Source of the DNA: JBBRMQ01 sp038230775
GTDB lineage: Bacteria; Acidobacteriota; Thermoanaerobaculia; Gp7-AA8
Length of the DNA stretch: 26,008 nucleotides
Direction: 5' to 3'
Assembly (NCBI GenBank): GCA_038230775.1
Contig: JBBRMQ010000028.1
Location: 1 to 26,008 of the forward strand
The notes below the pieces were generated by a model that saw nothing but the letters and a program-made list of their open reading frames with translations, did no database searches and was not told where the DNA came from. This document shows positions 6,995-15,851 of the stretch, piece by piece. Position 1 is the stretch's first letter, and every line of letters begins with the position of its first letter. The translations under genes and the position numbers were made by a program.

Positions 6995-7892
6995 GCGCCG
7001 CGACGTTCCTCTTCATTCCGTCGAGCTTCGCGCGTTTGATCGCACTCTTCCTGAACAACGTCGAGAAATCCGCCTGCTCGTAGCGCAGCAGGTCGCTGAT
7101 CGGTGTCGCGCGATACTCATCGCGGGGCGCGAATGCCGGATGCGCGGTCGCCGGCGCCTGGTTCCAGGGACACACTTCCTGGCAAATGTCGCAGCCGAAC
7201 GCATTTCCCGCCAGATCGATCGGAGGCAGGTCGCCGCGATGCTCGATCGTCGCGTAGCTGATGCACTGCTCCGAGGCGATGGTGCGGTTGGGAAGGATGG
7301 CCGCGGTCGGGCAGGCGTCGATGCAACGCGTGCAAGTCCCGCAGCGGTCGCCAACGAGCGCCGCGCGGATGTCGTTCTCGAGGGAAGTGAGCAGAGTGCC
7401 GAGGAAAAAATAGGAGCCGATCTCTTCGTCGATCAGCATGCCGTTCTTTCCGATCCAGCCAAGGCCAGCCTGCGCGGCTGCCGCGCGATCGGAGAGCGGC
7501 CCGGTGTCGACGTAGCGCCGGGTCTTGATCGCGGGAAGCTGGCCTTCGAGCGATCGCAGGATTCGATCGAGAACATCGTGATAGTCGTCGCCAAGCGCGT
7601 AGCGCGCGACGTGGTTGCTGAGCGATCCGGCAGCGGCGTGCGGCCGCTCTGACGCGTAGGGCACCGCGATCACGATCGCCGATTTCGCCCACGGGAATCG
7701 CGATCGCGGATCGTGCCGAACCTCGCGGTTCTTCGCCAGGTAGTGCATGGTGCCGTGATGGCCGTCGTCGATCCACTGGGCAAACATCGCCGCATGCGGA
7801 TCATCGAGATCCGCCGCGCCGACACGCACCACTCCCTCCGCGCGCGCCACGCGCTCAATCGACGGCCAGACCTCGGATAGCTTCTCGATCAT
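6960..7892 (-). CDS. queG: Epoxyqueuosine reductase
   Basis: The last enzyme of queuosine synthesis, reducing epoxyqueuosine to queuosine in tRNA with cobalamin and two 4Fe-4S clusters. It is 310 residues from ATG 7892. Diagnostic features are the active-site VDTGPLSDRAAA block (about 128-139), GLGWIGKNGML, the first cluster CGTCTRCIDACP (Cys184, 187, 190, 194) and the second cluster set Cys210 plus CDICQEVCPWN (Cys234, 237, 241). It lacks the C-terminal HEAT-repeat extension seen in some homologues. The start could also be GTG at 7898, which has GGGGA 4 nt upstream; a TTG at 7928 is unlikely. Its 5' end overlaps the metallophosphoesterase gene by 38 bp, implying translational coupling. No other queuosine genes are in the window. 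Confidence 0.93.
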   Translation of the reverse strand: MIEKLSEVWPSIERVARAEGVVRVGAADLDDPHAAMFAQWIDDGHHGTMHYLAKNREVRHDPRSRFPWAKSAIVIAVPYASERPHAAAGSLSNHVARYALGDDYHDVLDRILRSLEGQLPAIKTRRYVDTGPLSDRAAAAQAGLGWIGKNGMLIDEEIGSYFFLGTLLTSLENDIRAALVGDRCGTCTRCIDACPTAAILPNRTIASEQCISYATIEHRGDLPPIDLAGNAFGCDICQEVCPWNQAPATAHPAFAPRDEYRATPISDLLRYEQADFSTLFRKSAIKRAKLDGMKRNVAALSAAEARTHGR

Positions 7893-9096
7893 CGGCACGG
7901 TTTCCCCGCCGCAGGACAAACGTCGCAACCTCGGGGCGGCACAGAATGCGGAGCGGCGGGATCGCTCCCACCCCGCGGCTGACGTACATCAACACCCCTC
8001 GCACGCGGTGAAATCCTTCCGCGTACTCGGCCTCGTGCATCGACGGAACGACGATCGCGCCGAAGAACGGAAACCGGATCTGGCCGCCGTGCGTGTGGCC
8101 GCAGAGGAGGAGATCGATGCGGCGGCCGTCGAGCAGATCGATGATGTCGGGATGATGGCTGACGCCCAGGCACGGGCCGTCGATGCCGGCAAATGCACGC
8201 TCGACATCGGGTGTACCGCGATACAGCTCGTCGATGCCGAGGAGCGGAAGCGTGTCCCCGCCGCGGGCGAGCGTGATCGAACGGTTCGTGAGGTATTGCA
8301 CTCCCTGCGCCGTCAGGAGCTCGATGATGCGATCCGGCCCGGCCCAGATGTCGTGGTTGCCGAGGACGGCGAAGATGCCGTCCGTCGCGCGGAGCTCGCC
8401 TAACAACTCACCCATCAGCGGAATGTCGCGGCTGAACGTGACGAGGTCGCCGCCGAGGATGATGATGTCGGGCTCGAACTTTAAGGTCTGTGCCACGACC
8501 TCCTGATAGAAGACGCGCCGCATCAGTCCCGTGATGTGGGTGTCGGTCAGGAACGCGATGCGATAACCGTCGAATGCGGGCGGCAGATCGTCCACGATGA
8601 CTTCGTGGCGCGTGACCTCGATATCGTACACGTCGTTGTGCGCGCCGAGGCGGCGGATCCATCCGAACGGGACGTGTGCTTTGCGGAGCGCGATCACTTC
8701 GGACGGCAGATCGCGGATGCCGGCGATCGGAGGATGGCCGAACGCGATGACACGGATGCGTTCCAGCATCCAGTACGCGCCGATCGCGGCGGCGATGATC
8801 AGCCACGTTGCGCCGACCTTGGCGAGATCGGGCACGTAGGCAATGTCCTCGAACCGATTGGGCGTCATGCGCTCCACGAAACGCGTGGACATCAGCCGGT
8901 CGACCCAGACGTTGAGCGGCCAGAACAGCGCGGTGAGACCGAGGAGAATCGGCGGCACGACGTAGAAGAGAAACTGCCAGGGCGAGTGCTCCTGGCGATG
9001 GTCGCCGTAAACGAAGCGGTTCAAAACGAACAGGAAGATGCGCGCGTCGCCGAGCAGGGCGAGGAGGATGAAGAGCGGGAAGACGATGCGGATCAT
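7855..9096 (-). CDS. Membrane-anchored metallophosphoesterase
   Basis: A 413-residue calcineurin-like phosphoesterase on an N-terminal membrane anchor. Hydrophobic segments lie at about 3-27, 41-62 and 95-115. The catalytic domain starts near 160 and has the full metal set: FLTDTHI (Asp185, His187), GGD (215-217), GNHD (246-249), a His in SHHPD and GHTHGGQ (333-336). This matches the YkuE/YaeI-type group, some of which act on lipid intermediates such as UDP-diacylglucosamine, but the substrate here is not determinable. The frame extends 25 codons further upstream, but that part is translated family-B repeat DNA, so ATG 9096 is chosen. A TACAGT hexamer lies 13 nt before it. queG follows with an overlap. 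Confidence 0.85.
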   Translation of the reverse strand: MIRIVFPLFILLALLGDARIFLFVLNRFVYGDHRQEHSPWQFLFYVVPPILLGLTALFWPLNVWVDRLMSTRFVERMTPNRFEDIAYVPDLAKVGATWLIIAAAIGAYWMLERIRVIAFGHPPIAGIRDLPSEVIALRKAHVPFGWIRRLGAHNDVYDIEVTRHEVIVDDLPPAFDGYRIAFLTDTHITGLMRRVFYQEVVAQTLKFEPDIIILGGDLVTFSRDIPLMGELLGELRATDGIFAVLGNHDIWAGPDRIIELLTAQGVQYLTNRSITLARGGDTLPLLGIDELYRGTPDVERAFAGIDGPCLGVSHHPDIIDLLDGRRIDLLLCGHTHGGQIRFPFFGAIVVPSMHEAEYAEGFHRVRGVLMYVSRGVGAIPPLRILCRPEVATFVLRRGNRADDREAIRGLAVD

Positions 9097-9130
9097 CTGG
9101 TCGCTGTGCACTGTATCGTGTGGCGCGGGC

Positions 9131-9180
9131 CTGACCGGCTGAAGCCGGTCCACACACAGAAGCTGGTCCACACACAGAAG
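9131..9180. repeat. Repeat family B, single arm plus partial duplicate
   Basis: Bases 9133-9161 match one arm of the 2969-3034 hairpin (GACCGGCTGAAGCCGGTCC then CACACACAGA). Bases 9163-9180 repeat just the outer part (CTGGTCCACACACAGAAG). It lies between the PHP gene stop, 4 nt away, and the metallophosphoesterase start. The arm still forms its own small hairpin, GACCGGCT-GA-AGCCGGTC. Confidence 0.8.
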
Positions 9181-9184
9181 CCCG

Positions 9185-10000
9185 TCACAGCCGCTCGAGG
9201 ATCGGGCCGATCAGATTCTCCGGCACGCGCACGGTGCCGAGCGTCTCGACCGCTTTCACGGTGCCGTGATCGTCGGAGCCGCCGGTCAACATTTTTCCGC
9301 GGAAACGCGCGACGTTCGAGTAGGTCTCGCGCGATGCGTCGTCGACATCGGGATGAAAGACTTCCACGCCGTCGATGCCGGCGTCCAGCAGCTCGGGCAC
9401 GAGCGAGGCGTGATGCGGATAGAGCGTCGGATGCGCGATCGACGTCACGCCGCCGGCAGATCGAATCAGCGAGATCGCTTCGTGAATCGCGAAACGCTCC
9501 TTGTCGACGTACCCAGGCTTTCCTGTACCGATGTACCGATCGAATGCCTCGGCCACCGTCGCCACCACGCCGCGCTCGACGAGCGCGCGCGCGACGTGTG
9601 GGCGTCCGACGGCACCGCCCGCCGCGAGCTGTTCGACCCGTTCGTAGGTGATGTCGAAGCCGAGCGACCGCAGCTTGTCGACCATCCGCGCGCCGCGCGC
9701 CGCGCGCGATTCGCGGAAGCGGCGCAGGCGATCGTCGATGGCGTCATCGACGGGATCGAATGCGTACGCGAGGATGTGAACGTCGACGCCCTTGTATTCG
9801 CACGACAGCTCGACGCCGGGGACGAGCGTGACGTCGACCGAGTCGGCGTAGCGCTTCACCTCGAAGTACGCGGCGAGGTTGTCGTGATCGCTGATCGAGA
9901 CGATGCCGATGTCGTGGGCGCAAGCGACATCGATGACTTCGCGCGAAGATCGCGTGCCGTCGGAGTGCGTCGTATGGGTGTGAAGGTCAGCGAAGCGCAT
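9185..10000 (-). CDS. PHP-domain phosphoesterase (TrpH / RNase AM-like)
   Basis: A 271-residue PHP metal-dependent phosphoesterase. Motifs run in the family order: ADLHTHTTHSDG (5-15) with the first metal histidines, SISDHDN (about 35-41), PGVELSCEY (metal Glu), DVHILAYAFD, SIAHPTLYP and finally GGSDDHG near 240. Length and motifs match the YciV/TrpH group, in which E. coli RNase AM is a 5'-3' exonuclease acting on short RNAs and rRNA 5' ends and other members act on 3',5'-nucleotide bisphosphates. The start is ATG 10000, with no strong Shine-Dalgarno sequence. It follows the small Lys-rich gene by 27 nt and is probably co-transcribed with it. Confidence 0.85.
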   Translation of the reverse strand: MRFADLHTHTTHSDGTRSSREVIDVACAHDIGIVSISDHDNLAAYFEVKRYADSVDVTLVPGVELSCEYKGVDVHILAYAFDPVDDAIDDRLRRFRESRAARGARMVDKLRSLGFDITYERVEQLAAGGAVGRPHVARALVERGVVATVAEAFDRYIGTGKPGYVDKERFAIHEAISLIRSAGGVTSIAHPTLYPHHASLVPELLDAGIDGVEVFHPDVDDASRETYSNVARFRGKMLTGGSDDHGTVKAVETLGTVRVPENLIGPILERL

Positions 10001-10027
10001 GAACGAGCGGCGCTGCTCGCCAGGTTC

Positions 10028-10225
10028 TTACAGCGAGTCTGCCGCTTTCTTCAGCTTTTTCGAGCCGGCGAGGAGGGCCTTCTTGGCCACGGCGCGGCCC
10101 TGCTTTTTCAGCTCGTCGCCGGCGTCTTCGGCGGCACGTTTGGCCTTCTTGATCACGGGCTGCATGGCACGGCCGGTTTTCCTGGCGACGTTCGCGGCGG
10201 CATCTTTCACGTCTTTCGCTTTCAC
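10028..10225 (-). CDS. Small Lys/Ala-rich basic protein
   Basis: A 65-residue protein with 15 Lys and 4 Arg against 7 acidic residues, very rich in Ala and with no hydrophobic core or Cys. Charged residues recur in an amphipathic helical pattern (AKKALLAGSKKLKKAA). It resembles histone H1-tail-like or nucleic-acid-binding bacterial peptides in composition only; no family can be named. The GTG start at 10225 is supported by AGGAGA 7 nt upstream, the best evidence that it is a real gene. It sits between ileS (with repeat B between) and the PHP phosphoesterase, and may bind DNA, RNA or ribosomes. Confidence 0.65.
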   Translation of the reverse strand: MKAKDVKDAAANVARKTGRAMQPVIKKAKRAAEDAGDELKKQGRAVAKKALLAGSKKLKKAADSL

Positions 10226-10243
10226 GGCGTCTCTCCTGTCGTT

Positions 10244-10295
10244 TGTGTGTGGACCGGCTTCAGCCGGTCAGGCCGGCTGAAGCCGGCCCTACACT
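10244..10295. repeat. Repeat family B, diverged hairpin
   Basis: Left arm 10244-10269 (GTGTGTGGACCGGCTTCAGC and on) pairs with a diverged right arm at 10271-10295 (GGCCGGCTGAAGCCGGCCC), with almost no loop. It lies between the ileS stop (13 nt away) and the start of the small basic protein gene, and could be the ileS terminator-like element. Confidence 0.8.
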
Positions 10296-10308
10296 CGGCA
10301 TGAGGATA

Positions 10309-13116
10309 TCAGACCGTCGGCGCCTCGGCCGGAGCCAGCGAGGCCACCACGGCCTCGCATCGGCCGCAGAGATCACCGTCGATCGCGACCTCCTCGCGGT
10401 ACTGCCAGCAGCGGCCGCATTTCTTGCCGCGCGCGCGGGACATCGTGATGCCGATCGTGCCGAGGCCGGCGATCTCGACGGTTTCGGCGGCCTGAGATGC
10501 CGGCGCCCCGGAAAAGTCGACGTGCGAGACGATGAACACTTTCGCGAGATCAATGTTCAGGCTGCCGAGCAGCGCGGCCGGTGAGACGTTGCCGTGGAGC
10601 ACGATGTCGGCTTCGAGGGACTGGCCGATCTGCTTCGCATCGCGCGCGCGTTCGAGGACTTTCGAAGCCGCTTCGCGAAGTACGAGCACCCGATCCCACG
10701 CGGCGTTGTCGACGCCGACGGCCGGAACCTGAACGAAGTCGGTGAGGTGCACCGATTTCTCTTTCGAGCCGGGCAGTGCTTCGTAGATCTCGTCAGCGGT
10801 GAAGGAGAGGATCGGCGCGAGCAGCCCGATCATTCCGCGCAGGATGTGAAACATCGCCGTCTGCGCTGATCGGCGCGCGCGCGACGCCGGCGCCTCGCAG
10901 TACATGGTGTCCTTTGACAGATCGAGGTACAGCGACGACAAGTCGACGGTGCAAAGCTCCTGGAGGCGGTGATAGACGATGTGAAAGTCGTACTCCTCGT
11001 ACGCACGCTGGCAGCGATCGAACGCTTCGGCCGCGCGCGACAGGATCCATCGATCGGCGTCCATCAGTTGATCGAGGGCCACGGCGTCCTTGTCCGGATG
11101 GAAGTCGTACAGGTTGCCGAGCAGGAAGCGCGCGGTGTTACGGATCTTGCGATACGCCTCGCCGGCGCGCGTGAGGATGTCGCGCCCCCACGCCATGTCG
11201 TCGTGGTAGTCGATCATCGCAACCCAGAGACGGATGATGTCCGCGCCGCTCTGCTTGATCACGTCCTGCGGCGAGACTGCGTTGCCGCGCGACTTCGACA
11301 TCTTCTCTCCCGCTTCGTTGACGATGAAGCCACAGGTGACGACCTGTTTGTACGGCGCGGCGCCTTCGATGCCGGTGCCGACGAGAAGCGATGACTGGAA
11401 CCATCCGCGGTGCTGATCGTGACCTTCGAGGTACACGTCCGCGGGCCACGTCAGTTCGGGTCGCGTCTTCAACACGGCGAGGTGTGAGCAGCCGGAGTCG
11501 AACCAAACGTCGAGGATGTCCTTCTCTTTGCGGAACGTATCGTGTCCACATCCGCAGAGGTAGCCGGACGGCAGAAAATCGGTGAACGGACGTTCGAACC
11601 ACGAGTCGGCGCCTTCGCGGCGGAAGATCTCGCCCACTCTGGCGAAGAATTCCGGTGCCGTGACCGCGGCGCTGCATTTCTCGCAGTACAGCACCGTGAT
11701 CGGCACGCCCCAAAGCCGTTGGCGCGAGATGCACCAATCCGGACGGTTCTCCACCATGCCGGCCATGCGATCTTCGCCCCACTGCGGGAACCATTTCACT
11801 TTGTGGATCTGCTCAAGCGCTCTCTCGCGAAGACCTTTGTCCTCCATCGAGATGAACCACTGCTCGGTGGCGCGGAAGATCACCGGATTCTTGCAGCGCC
11901 AGCAGTGCGGATACGAGTGCGTGATCGTCTCCGAGAACAGCAGTGCGCCGCGCTCTTTCAGGAGATCGATGATCTGTGGATTCGCCTTGAAGACGTGTTG
12001 CCCGGCCCACTGCGGCACTTCATCCGTGAAGAGACCGCGATGATCGACAGGCGTGAGCACGTCGAGGCCGTAACGCTGGCCGGTGTAGAAGTCGTCGGAG
12101 CCATGCCCCGGCGCGGTGTGCACCAGCCCCGTGCCCGCGTCGAGCGTGACGTAGTCGCCTAACACGAAGAGGCCTTCGCGCGGCAGGAACGCGTGGCGAT
12201 AGCGGAGATGCTCGAATGCCGATCCCTTGAACACCTTGACGGCCTGATAGTCCTGCCAGCCAAACTTGTGGAAGACCGGCTGCAGCAACTGCTCGGCGAT
12301 GATGAAGTTCTGACCGTCGTGCTCCGCGATCACGTAATCGAAGTCGGGCTTCAGTGCGATCGCCAGGTTGGCCGGAAGGGTCCACGGCGTCGTCGTCCAG
12401 ATGATGGCGTAGACCGGCTTCTCGATCGGCAGATCGAGACTCTTCACCGATTCGTCGGTGAGGCGGAAGCGCACGTAAACGGACGGCGACGTGTGCGGCC
12501 CGTACTCCACTTCCGCTTCGGCCAGCGCGCTCTGGTCGTACGTGCACCAGTGCACCGGCTTGAGGCCTTTGTAAACCATGCCGGTCTGGAAATAGCGGCC
12601 TAACGACTCGGCGATCGTCGCCTCGTAGTCGTAGGACATCGTCAGGTACGGATCGAACCAGTCGCCGAGGATGCCGAGGCGGATGAAGTCCTGGCGCTGG
12701 AGGTCGACGTACTTCTGCGCGAACTCGCGGCACGCGCGGCGGAAGTCAGCTTCCGACATCTCCTTTTTCTTTGCGCCGAGAACTTTGTCGACGGCGCTTT
12801 CGATCGGGAGGCCGTGGCAGTCCCAACCAGGGACGTACGGCGAGTCGAAGCCGAGCATCGTCCGCGACTTCACGACGATGTCTTTGAGGATCTTGTTGAG
12901 CGCGTGGCCGGTGTGAATCTCGCCGTTGGCGTAGGGAGGCCCGTCATGAAGAACGAACTTCGGACGTCCCGCCGATTTCTCACGGATCAGTTTGTAGAGA
13001 TCGATCTCGTTCCAGAGGTCGAGCCGCTTCGGTTCGTTCTGAGGCAGATTCGCCTTCATCGCGAACGTCGTCTGCGGCAGGTTGAGGGTCTTCTTGTAGT
13101 CGCTGCTCTCCGCCAT
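10309..13116 (-). CDS. ileS: Isoleucyl-tRNA synthetase
   Basis: A class I aminoacyl-tRNA synthetase charging tRNA-Ile, 935 residues, the normal bacterial IleS length. Signatures are HTGH (68-71, the HIGH motif) after PPYANGEI, PGWDCHGLPIE (96-106), the CP1 editing domain with TTTPWTLPAN (241-250) and GTGLVHTAPGHG (328-339), the WFDSGCSH block, and KMSKSRGN (605-612). A C-terminal zinc site is intact (CGRCWQY and CGRC; Cys900, 903, 917, 920), typical of the bacterial type that is generally sensitive to mupirocin. The ATG at 13116 lacks a clear Shine-Dalgarno sequence; a good sigma-70-type promoter lies just upstream and would leave a leader of only about 5 nt. No T-box leader is present. Confidence 0.97.
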   Translation of the reverse strand: MAESSDYKKTLNLPQTTFAMKANLPQNEPKRLDLWNEIDLYKLIREKSAGRPKFVLHDGPPYANGEIHTGHALNKILKDIVVKSRTMLGFDSPYVPGWDCHGLPIESAVDKVLGAKKKEMSEADFRRACREFAQKYVDLQRQDFIRLGILGDWFDPYLTMSYDYEATIAESLGRYFQTGMVYKGLKPVHWCTYDQSALAEAEVEYGPHTSPSVYVRFRLTDESVKSLDLPIEKPVYAIIWTTTPWTLPANLAIALKPDFDYVIAEHDGQNFIIAEQLLQPVFHKFGWQDYQAVKVFKGSAFEHLRYRHAFLPREGLFVLGDYVTLDAGTGLVHTAPGHGSDDFYTGQRYGLDVLTPVDHRGLFTDEVPQWAGQHVFKANPQIIDLLKERGALLFSETITHSYPHCWRCKNPVIFRATEQWFISMEDKGLRERALEQIHKVKWFPQWGEDRMAGMVENRPDWCISRQRLWGVPITVLYCEKCSAAVTAPEFFARVGEIFRREGADSWFERPFTDFLPSGYLCGCGHDTFRKEKDILDVWFDSGCSHLAVLKTRPELTWPADVYLEGHDQHRGWFQSSLLVGTGIEGAAPYKQVVTCGFIVNEAGEKMSKSRGNAVSPQDVIKQSGADIIRLWVAMIDYHDDMAWGRDILTRAGEAYRKIRNTARFLLGNLYDFHPDKDAVALDQLMDADRWILSRAAEAFDRCQRAYEEYDFHIVYHRLQELCTVDLSSLYLDLSKDTMYCEAPASRARRSAQTAMFHILRGMIGLLAPILSFTADEIYEALPGSKEKSVHLTDFVQVPAVGVDNAAWDRVLVLREAASKVLERARDAKQIGQSLEADIVLHGNVSPAALLGSLNIDLAKVFIVSHVDFSGAPASQAAETVEIAGLGTIGITMSRARGKKCGRCWQYREEVAIDGDLCGRCEAVVASLAPAEAPTV

Positions 13117-13127
13117 GGTGACGGCGC

Positions 13128-13156
13128 AAACTACAAACCCGCCTTCGACATTTCAA
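13128..13156 (-). promoter_or_regulatory. Sigma-70-type promoter of ileS
   Basis: On the minus strand TTGAAA (13156-13151) and TAGTTT (13133-13128) are separated by exactly 17 nt. Expected initiation near 13121 leaves about 5 nt before the ATG at 13116. The 75-nt gap to the mltD stop contains no other obvious signal. Confidence 0.55.
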
Positions 13157-13191
13157 GGACGGCAATGTGCCGCTCGGGATGACATGAGCAC

Positions 13192-14514
13192 CTACAAGCC
13201 GCCGGCCGTGAGGGCGCGCGGTGCCGAGACGCGGAGCTTGTCGCCGGGATGCAACTTGTGGTCGTGAGCGAGCTGGTTGAGGTCGCGCAATTCGGCGACG
13301 CTGAGCGCGAAGCGCTTCGCGATCGAGTCGATCGTGTCGCCCTTCTTCACGGCGTAATCCTGCTCGCCGGCGAGCAGCGCGCCCAGCTCGCGCGCGCGAA
13401 CGGGGAGGTAGATGGTGTCCCCCTCGCGCGGGTTGCGGCCGTCATTCATGGCGATCAGCGTTTCCGCGTCTGCTCTGATGGTGCGAGCCAGTCGAGGAAG
13501 CGAGTCCCCCTCTCGCATCGTGAAGGTGCATAGCGCGAGGGTGGCGTCTTCATTCTTCAATGTGGCCGAACGAGATGCGATCTCACTGGCGGCGCGCGAC
13601 GGAACGACGAGCGCTGCCCGGCCCGGCGGCACGATCGCGTGGCGGTACGCCGGATTGAGATCTTTGAGCATCGTTTCGTCCACGTTGGCTACTTGCGCGA
13701 CGTAGCGCAGCGAGACGGGACCCTCGATCTCGACGCGGCGAACGTCGTTCTCGACGCTCTCGCCGAGCTGGAAACCGTACGTCGCCGGATCGCCGGCGAT
13801 CGTGATCGCGGCGAAGAACGTTGGAACGTAGCCGCGCGTCTCTGCCGGCACCGCGGTGCGCTCCAGAAGATCCCAGAATGTTGCCGATCCGCTGTTGCTC
13901 ATCGCGCGGCGGACGCGTCCCGCGCCGGCGTTGTACGCGGCGAGCGTCAGCGGCCAGTCGTTGAACTGCCGATAGAGATCGCGAAGGAACGCCGCGGCCG
14001 CGCGCGTCGATCGCTCCGGATCCGCGCGCTCATCGACCCACCAGTCGACGCGCAGGCCGTACTCGCGCGCAGTCGGCGTCATCATCTGCCAGATTCCGCG
14101 CGCGCCGCCGCGCGAGGTGAGCGTGGGCAGATACGCGCTCTCGATCACCGGCAGATAGGCGAGCGCTTTCGGCAACCTGTATTCGGCCAGGACGCGATCG
14201 ATGAGCGGCTTGTATCGGGCGGAGCGGATGAGCGATTCCTGCACGCTGGACTTGAGATCGCCGCTGAACAGGGTGATCGCGCCGCGCACCGACGGATGAT
14301 CCGGAATCTGGATCGACGCTGCGGATTCGATGTCCGCGCCGACGGCCTGCGGAGCCCGCGCACGGGCTTCAATCTGACGCTGCGCGTCTTCGAGCTCGCG
14401 CACGATCGGTTCCGGCTGCGCCCCAATCGTCGGTCGCTGAACAGGAGCGGGAGTCGTCGCGCACGCGGTGGCGAGCAATGCCGTTGCCGCCAGCAACCGC
14501 CGTGAGTTCCCCAT
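13192..14514 (-). CDS. mltD: MltD-type lytic transglycosylase lipoprotein with two LysM domains
   Basis: A cell-envelope enzyme cleaving the MurNAc-GlcNAc bond of peptidoglycan. It has 440 residues from ATG 14514. An N-terminal signal ends in LLATAC, giving lipidated Cys18. The SLT domain (about 100-235) has the catalytic Glu125 in VIESAYLP, GARGIWQMM (137-145) and AYNAG (193-197). Two LysM modules follow, at about 330-372 (MREGDSLPRLARTI...) and 386-430 (YAVKKGDTIDSIAKRFALS...). ATG 14514 is preferred over GTG 14535 because GGGGAGG lies just before it and the signal peptide starts cleanly. The gene starts 17 nt after the stop of the MglA-like GTPase gene, a probable operon linking envelope remodelling to a polarity-type GTPase. 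Confidence 0.93.
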   Translation of the reverse strand: MGNSRRLLAATALLATACATTPAPVQRPTIGAQPEPIVRELEDAQRQIEARARAPQAVGADIESAASIQIPDHPSVRGAITLFSGDLKSSVQESLIRSARYKPLIDRVLAEYRLPKALAYLPVIESAYLPTLTSRGGARGIWQMMTPTAREYGLRVDWWVDERADPERSTRAAAAFLRDLYRQFNDWPLTLAAYNAGAGRVRRAMSNSGSATFWDLLERTAVPAETRGYVPTFFAAITIAGDPATYGFQLGESVENDVRRVEIEGPVSLRYVAQVANVDETMLKDLNPAYRHAIVPPGRAALVVPSRAASEIASRSATLKNEDATLALCTFTMREGDSLPRLARTIRADAETLIAMNDGRNPREGDTIYLPVRARELGALLAGEQDYAVKKGDTIDSIAKRFALSVAELRDLNQLAHDHKLHPGDKLRVSAPRALTAGGL

Positions 14515-14531
14515 CGCCACCTCCCCGCCCT

Positions 14532-15851
14532 TCACGAATCGATTCGAAGATTGACCGAGAGCGATTGGGCGTCGGTTGCATCGCTGACATCGACGGTGTG
14601 TTCCGAGGTCCGCAGGACGCCTTCGCTGTTTTCAAAGGATACCGTAACCCGCAGCGACTTCGTTTTCGGCAGCAGCTCGGCCGGCACTTTCATCGTCAGC
14701 GATTTCTGAACCTCGCGTTTCGACGCGGTGGCCGGTGCCGCCTTCTTGGGGGATCGCAGGGCGTCGAGCGGAGAGACTTCTTTCCTGACCTTCGGCGCGG
14801 TGCCGGCAGTGGCGCGCTTCCGAAGAGCCTCGAGCTCCGCCATGATGTCGACCGAGGAGCGCACTTTGACGTGCTTGACCTCGGGCTCTTCCGGCTCGGC
14901 AATCGGCGCCACCGGAGCGGTCTTGCGGGCTTGAGCCACGGGTGCCTTCGACATCACGTCGGCGCCAACGTCGGCAGTCTTGGCCAGCGCGCTCTCGGCA
15001 AACGAGATCTCTTCCGACGGCTCGATCTCTTCGACGTCTTCTTCGGGCGCGTGGACGGCGGGCATGGTTCGTGTCGACGAGGGGGTCGAGGCGGATGCGC
15101 CCGCGGGCGCGGAGAGCGGGGGCGCGCTTACCGTTCCGACGGCAGGCACCGGCATCGATCCGGTGATGGTGCCGCGCCCTTCGATCGCCGGCGACTCCTT
15201 GACGCGAAGCGCCGCGAACTTGCCGCTTTGTCCCGGAGTGACCTTCGCGGCTTCGTCGCCGGTCATGCGCCGGCGAAGCGTGCGAAGTGTCAGTTTCGAG
15301 ATGAGCTTCAGGGTCTCGAAGACGCCGACACCCGACGCTGCGACGGATTCGATGTGCTCATACTTCCTGACGGGATCGAGGATGTCGAGCATCGAGTCGA
15401 CGTCGGCCAGGTTGGGCAGGTCGCGCTTGTTGAGCTGGACGACGAGGGGGATCTCGTCGAGATCCACGCCGATCTCGCTGAGATTCTCGCGCAGATTTCT
15501 GATGCTGTCCGCGTTGGCATCCTGCATCGCCAGTTGCGAGTCCGCGACGAAGACGATGCCGTCGACGCCCTTCAGGACCAGCTTGCGGGTCGTGTTGTAA
15601 AAAACCTGGCCGGGGATGGTGTAGAGCTGGAGTCGGGTCTTGAATCCGCCGATGACACCGACGTCGATCGGCAGCAGATCGAAGAAGAGCGTGCGGTCCG
15701 TCTCGGTCTCCAGGCTGACCATCTCGCCGCGGCTCTGCGGAGATGTTTTCGCGTAGATGTGATGAAGATTGGTGGTCTTCCCGCAGAGGCCCGGACCGTA
15801 GTAAACGATCTTCGCCGCCATCTGCATCGTCGCGTAGTTGAAGAAGACCAT
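14532..15851 (-). CDS. MglA-like small GTPase with long C-terminal extension
   Basis: Residues 1 to about 195 form a complete MglA-family Ras-like G domain: P-loop GPGLCGKTT (19-27), switch II with TIPGQVFYNTTRK (78-90) and KGVDGIVFVADS, base recognition NKRD (141-144), and an SVAASGVGVFETL block. MglA in myxobacteria sets the leading pole for motility and is about 195 residues long. Here about 240 more residues follow: a Pro/Ala/Glu-rich, probably disordered linker (about 205-355) and a final strand-rich section (LRVTVSFENSEGVLRTSEH..., about 365-439). The extension is in the same open frame with no sign of frameshift. The ATG at 15851 has only a weak Shine-Dalgarno sequence. No mglB-like gene is visible nearby, although DUF2520 and mltD flank it. 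Confidence 0.9.
   Translation of the reverse strand: MVFFNYATMQMAAKIVYYGPGLCGKTTNLHHIYAKTSPQSRGEMVSLETETDRTLFFDLLPIDVGVIGGFKTRLQLYTIPGQVFYNTTRKLVLKGVDGIVFVADSQLAMQDANADSIRNLRENLSEIGVDLDEIPLVVQLNKRDLPNLADVDSMLDILDPVRKYEHIESVAASGVGVFETLKLISKLTLRTLRRRMTGDEAAKVTPGQSGKFAALRVKESPAIEGRGTITGSMPVPAVGTVSAPPLSAPAGASASTPSSTRTMPAVHAPEEDVEEIEPSEEISFAESALAKTADVGADVMSKAPVAQARKTAPVAPIAEPEEPEVKHVKVRSSVDIMAELEALRKRATAGTAPKVRKEVSPLDALRSPKKAAPATASKREVQKSLTMKVPAELLPKTKSLRVTVSFENSEGVLRTSEHTVDVSDATDAQSLSVNLRIDS

Noticed and set aside
9097..9171. N-terminal extension of the metallophosphoesterase by 25 codons
   Set aside because: The extra residues come from family-B repeat DNA (a CVDRLQPV-type read-through peptide); the hydrophobic N-terminus begins naturally at ATG 9096.
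10226..13180. A T-box or other riboswitch controlling ileS
   Set aside because: The gap before ileS is only 75 nt and the promoter leaves about 5 nt of leader, too short for such an element.
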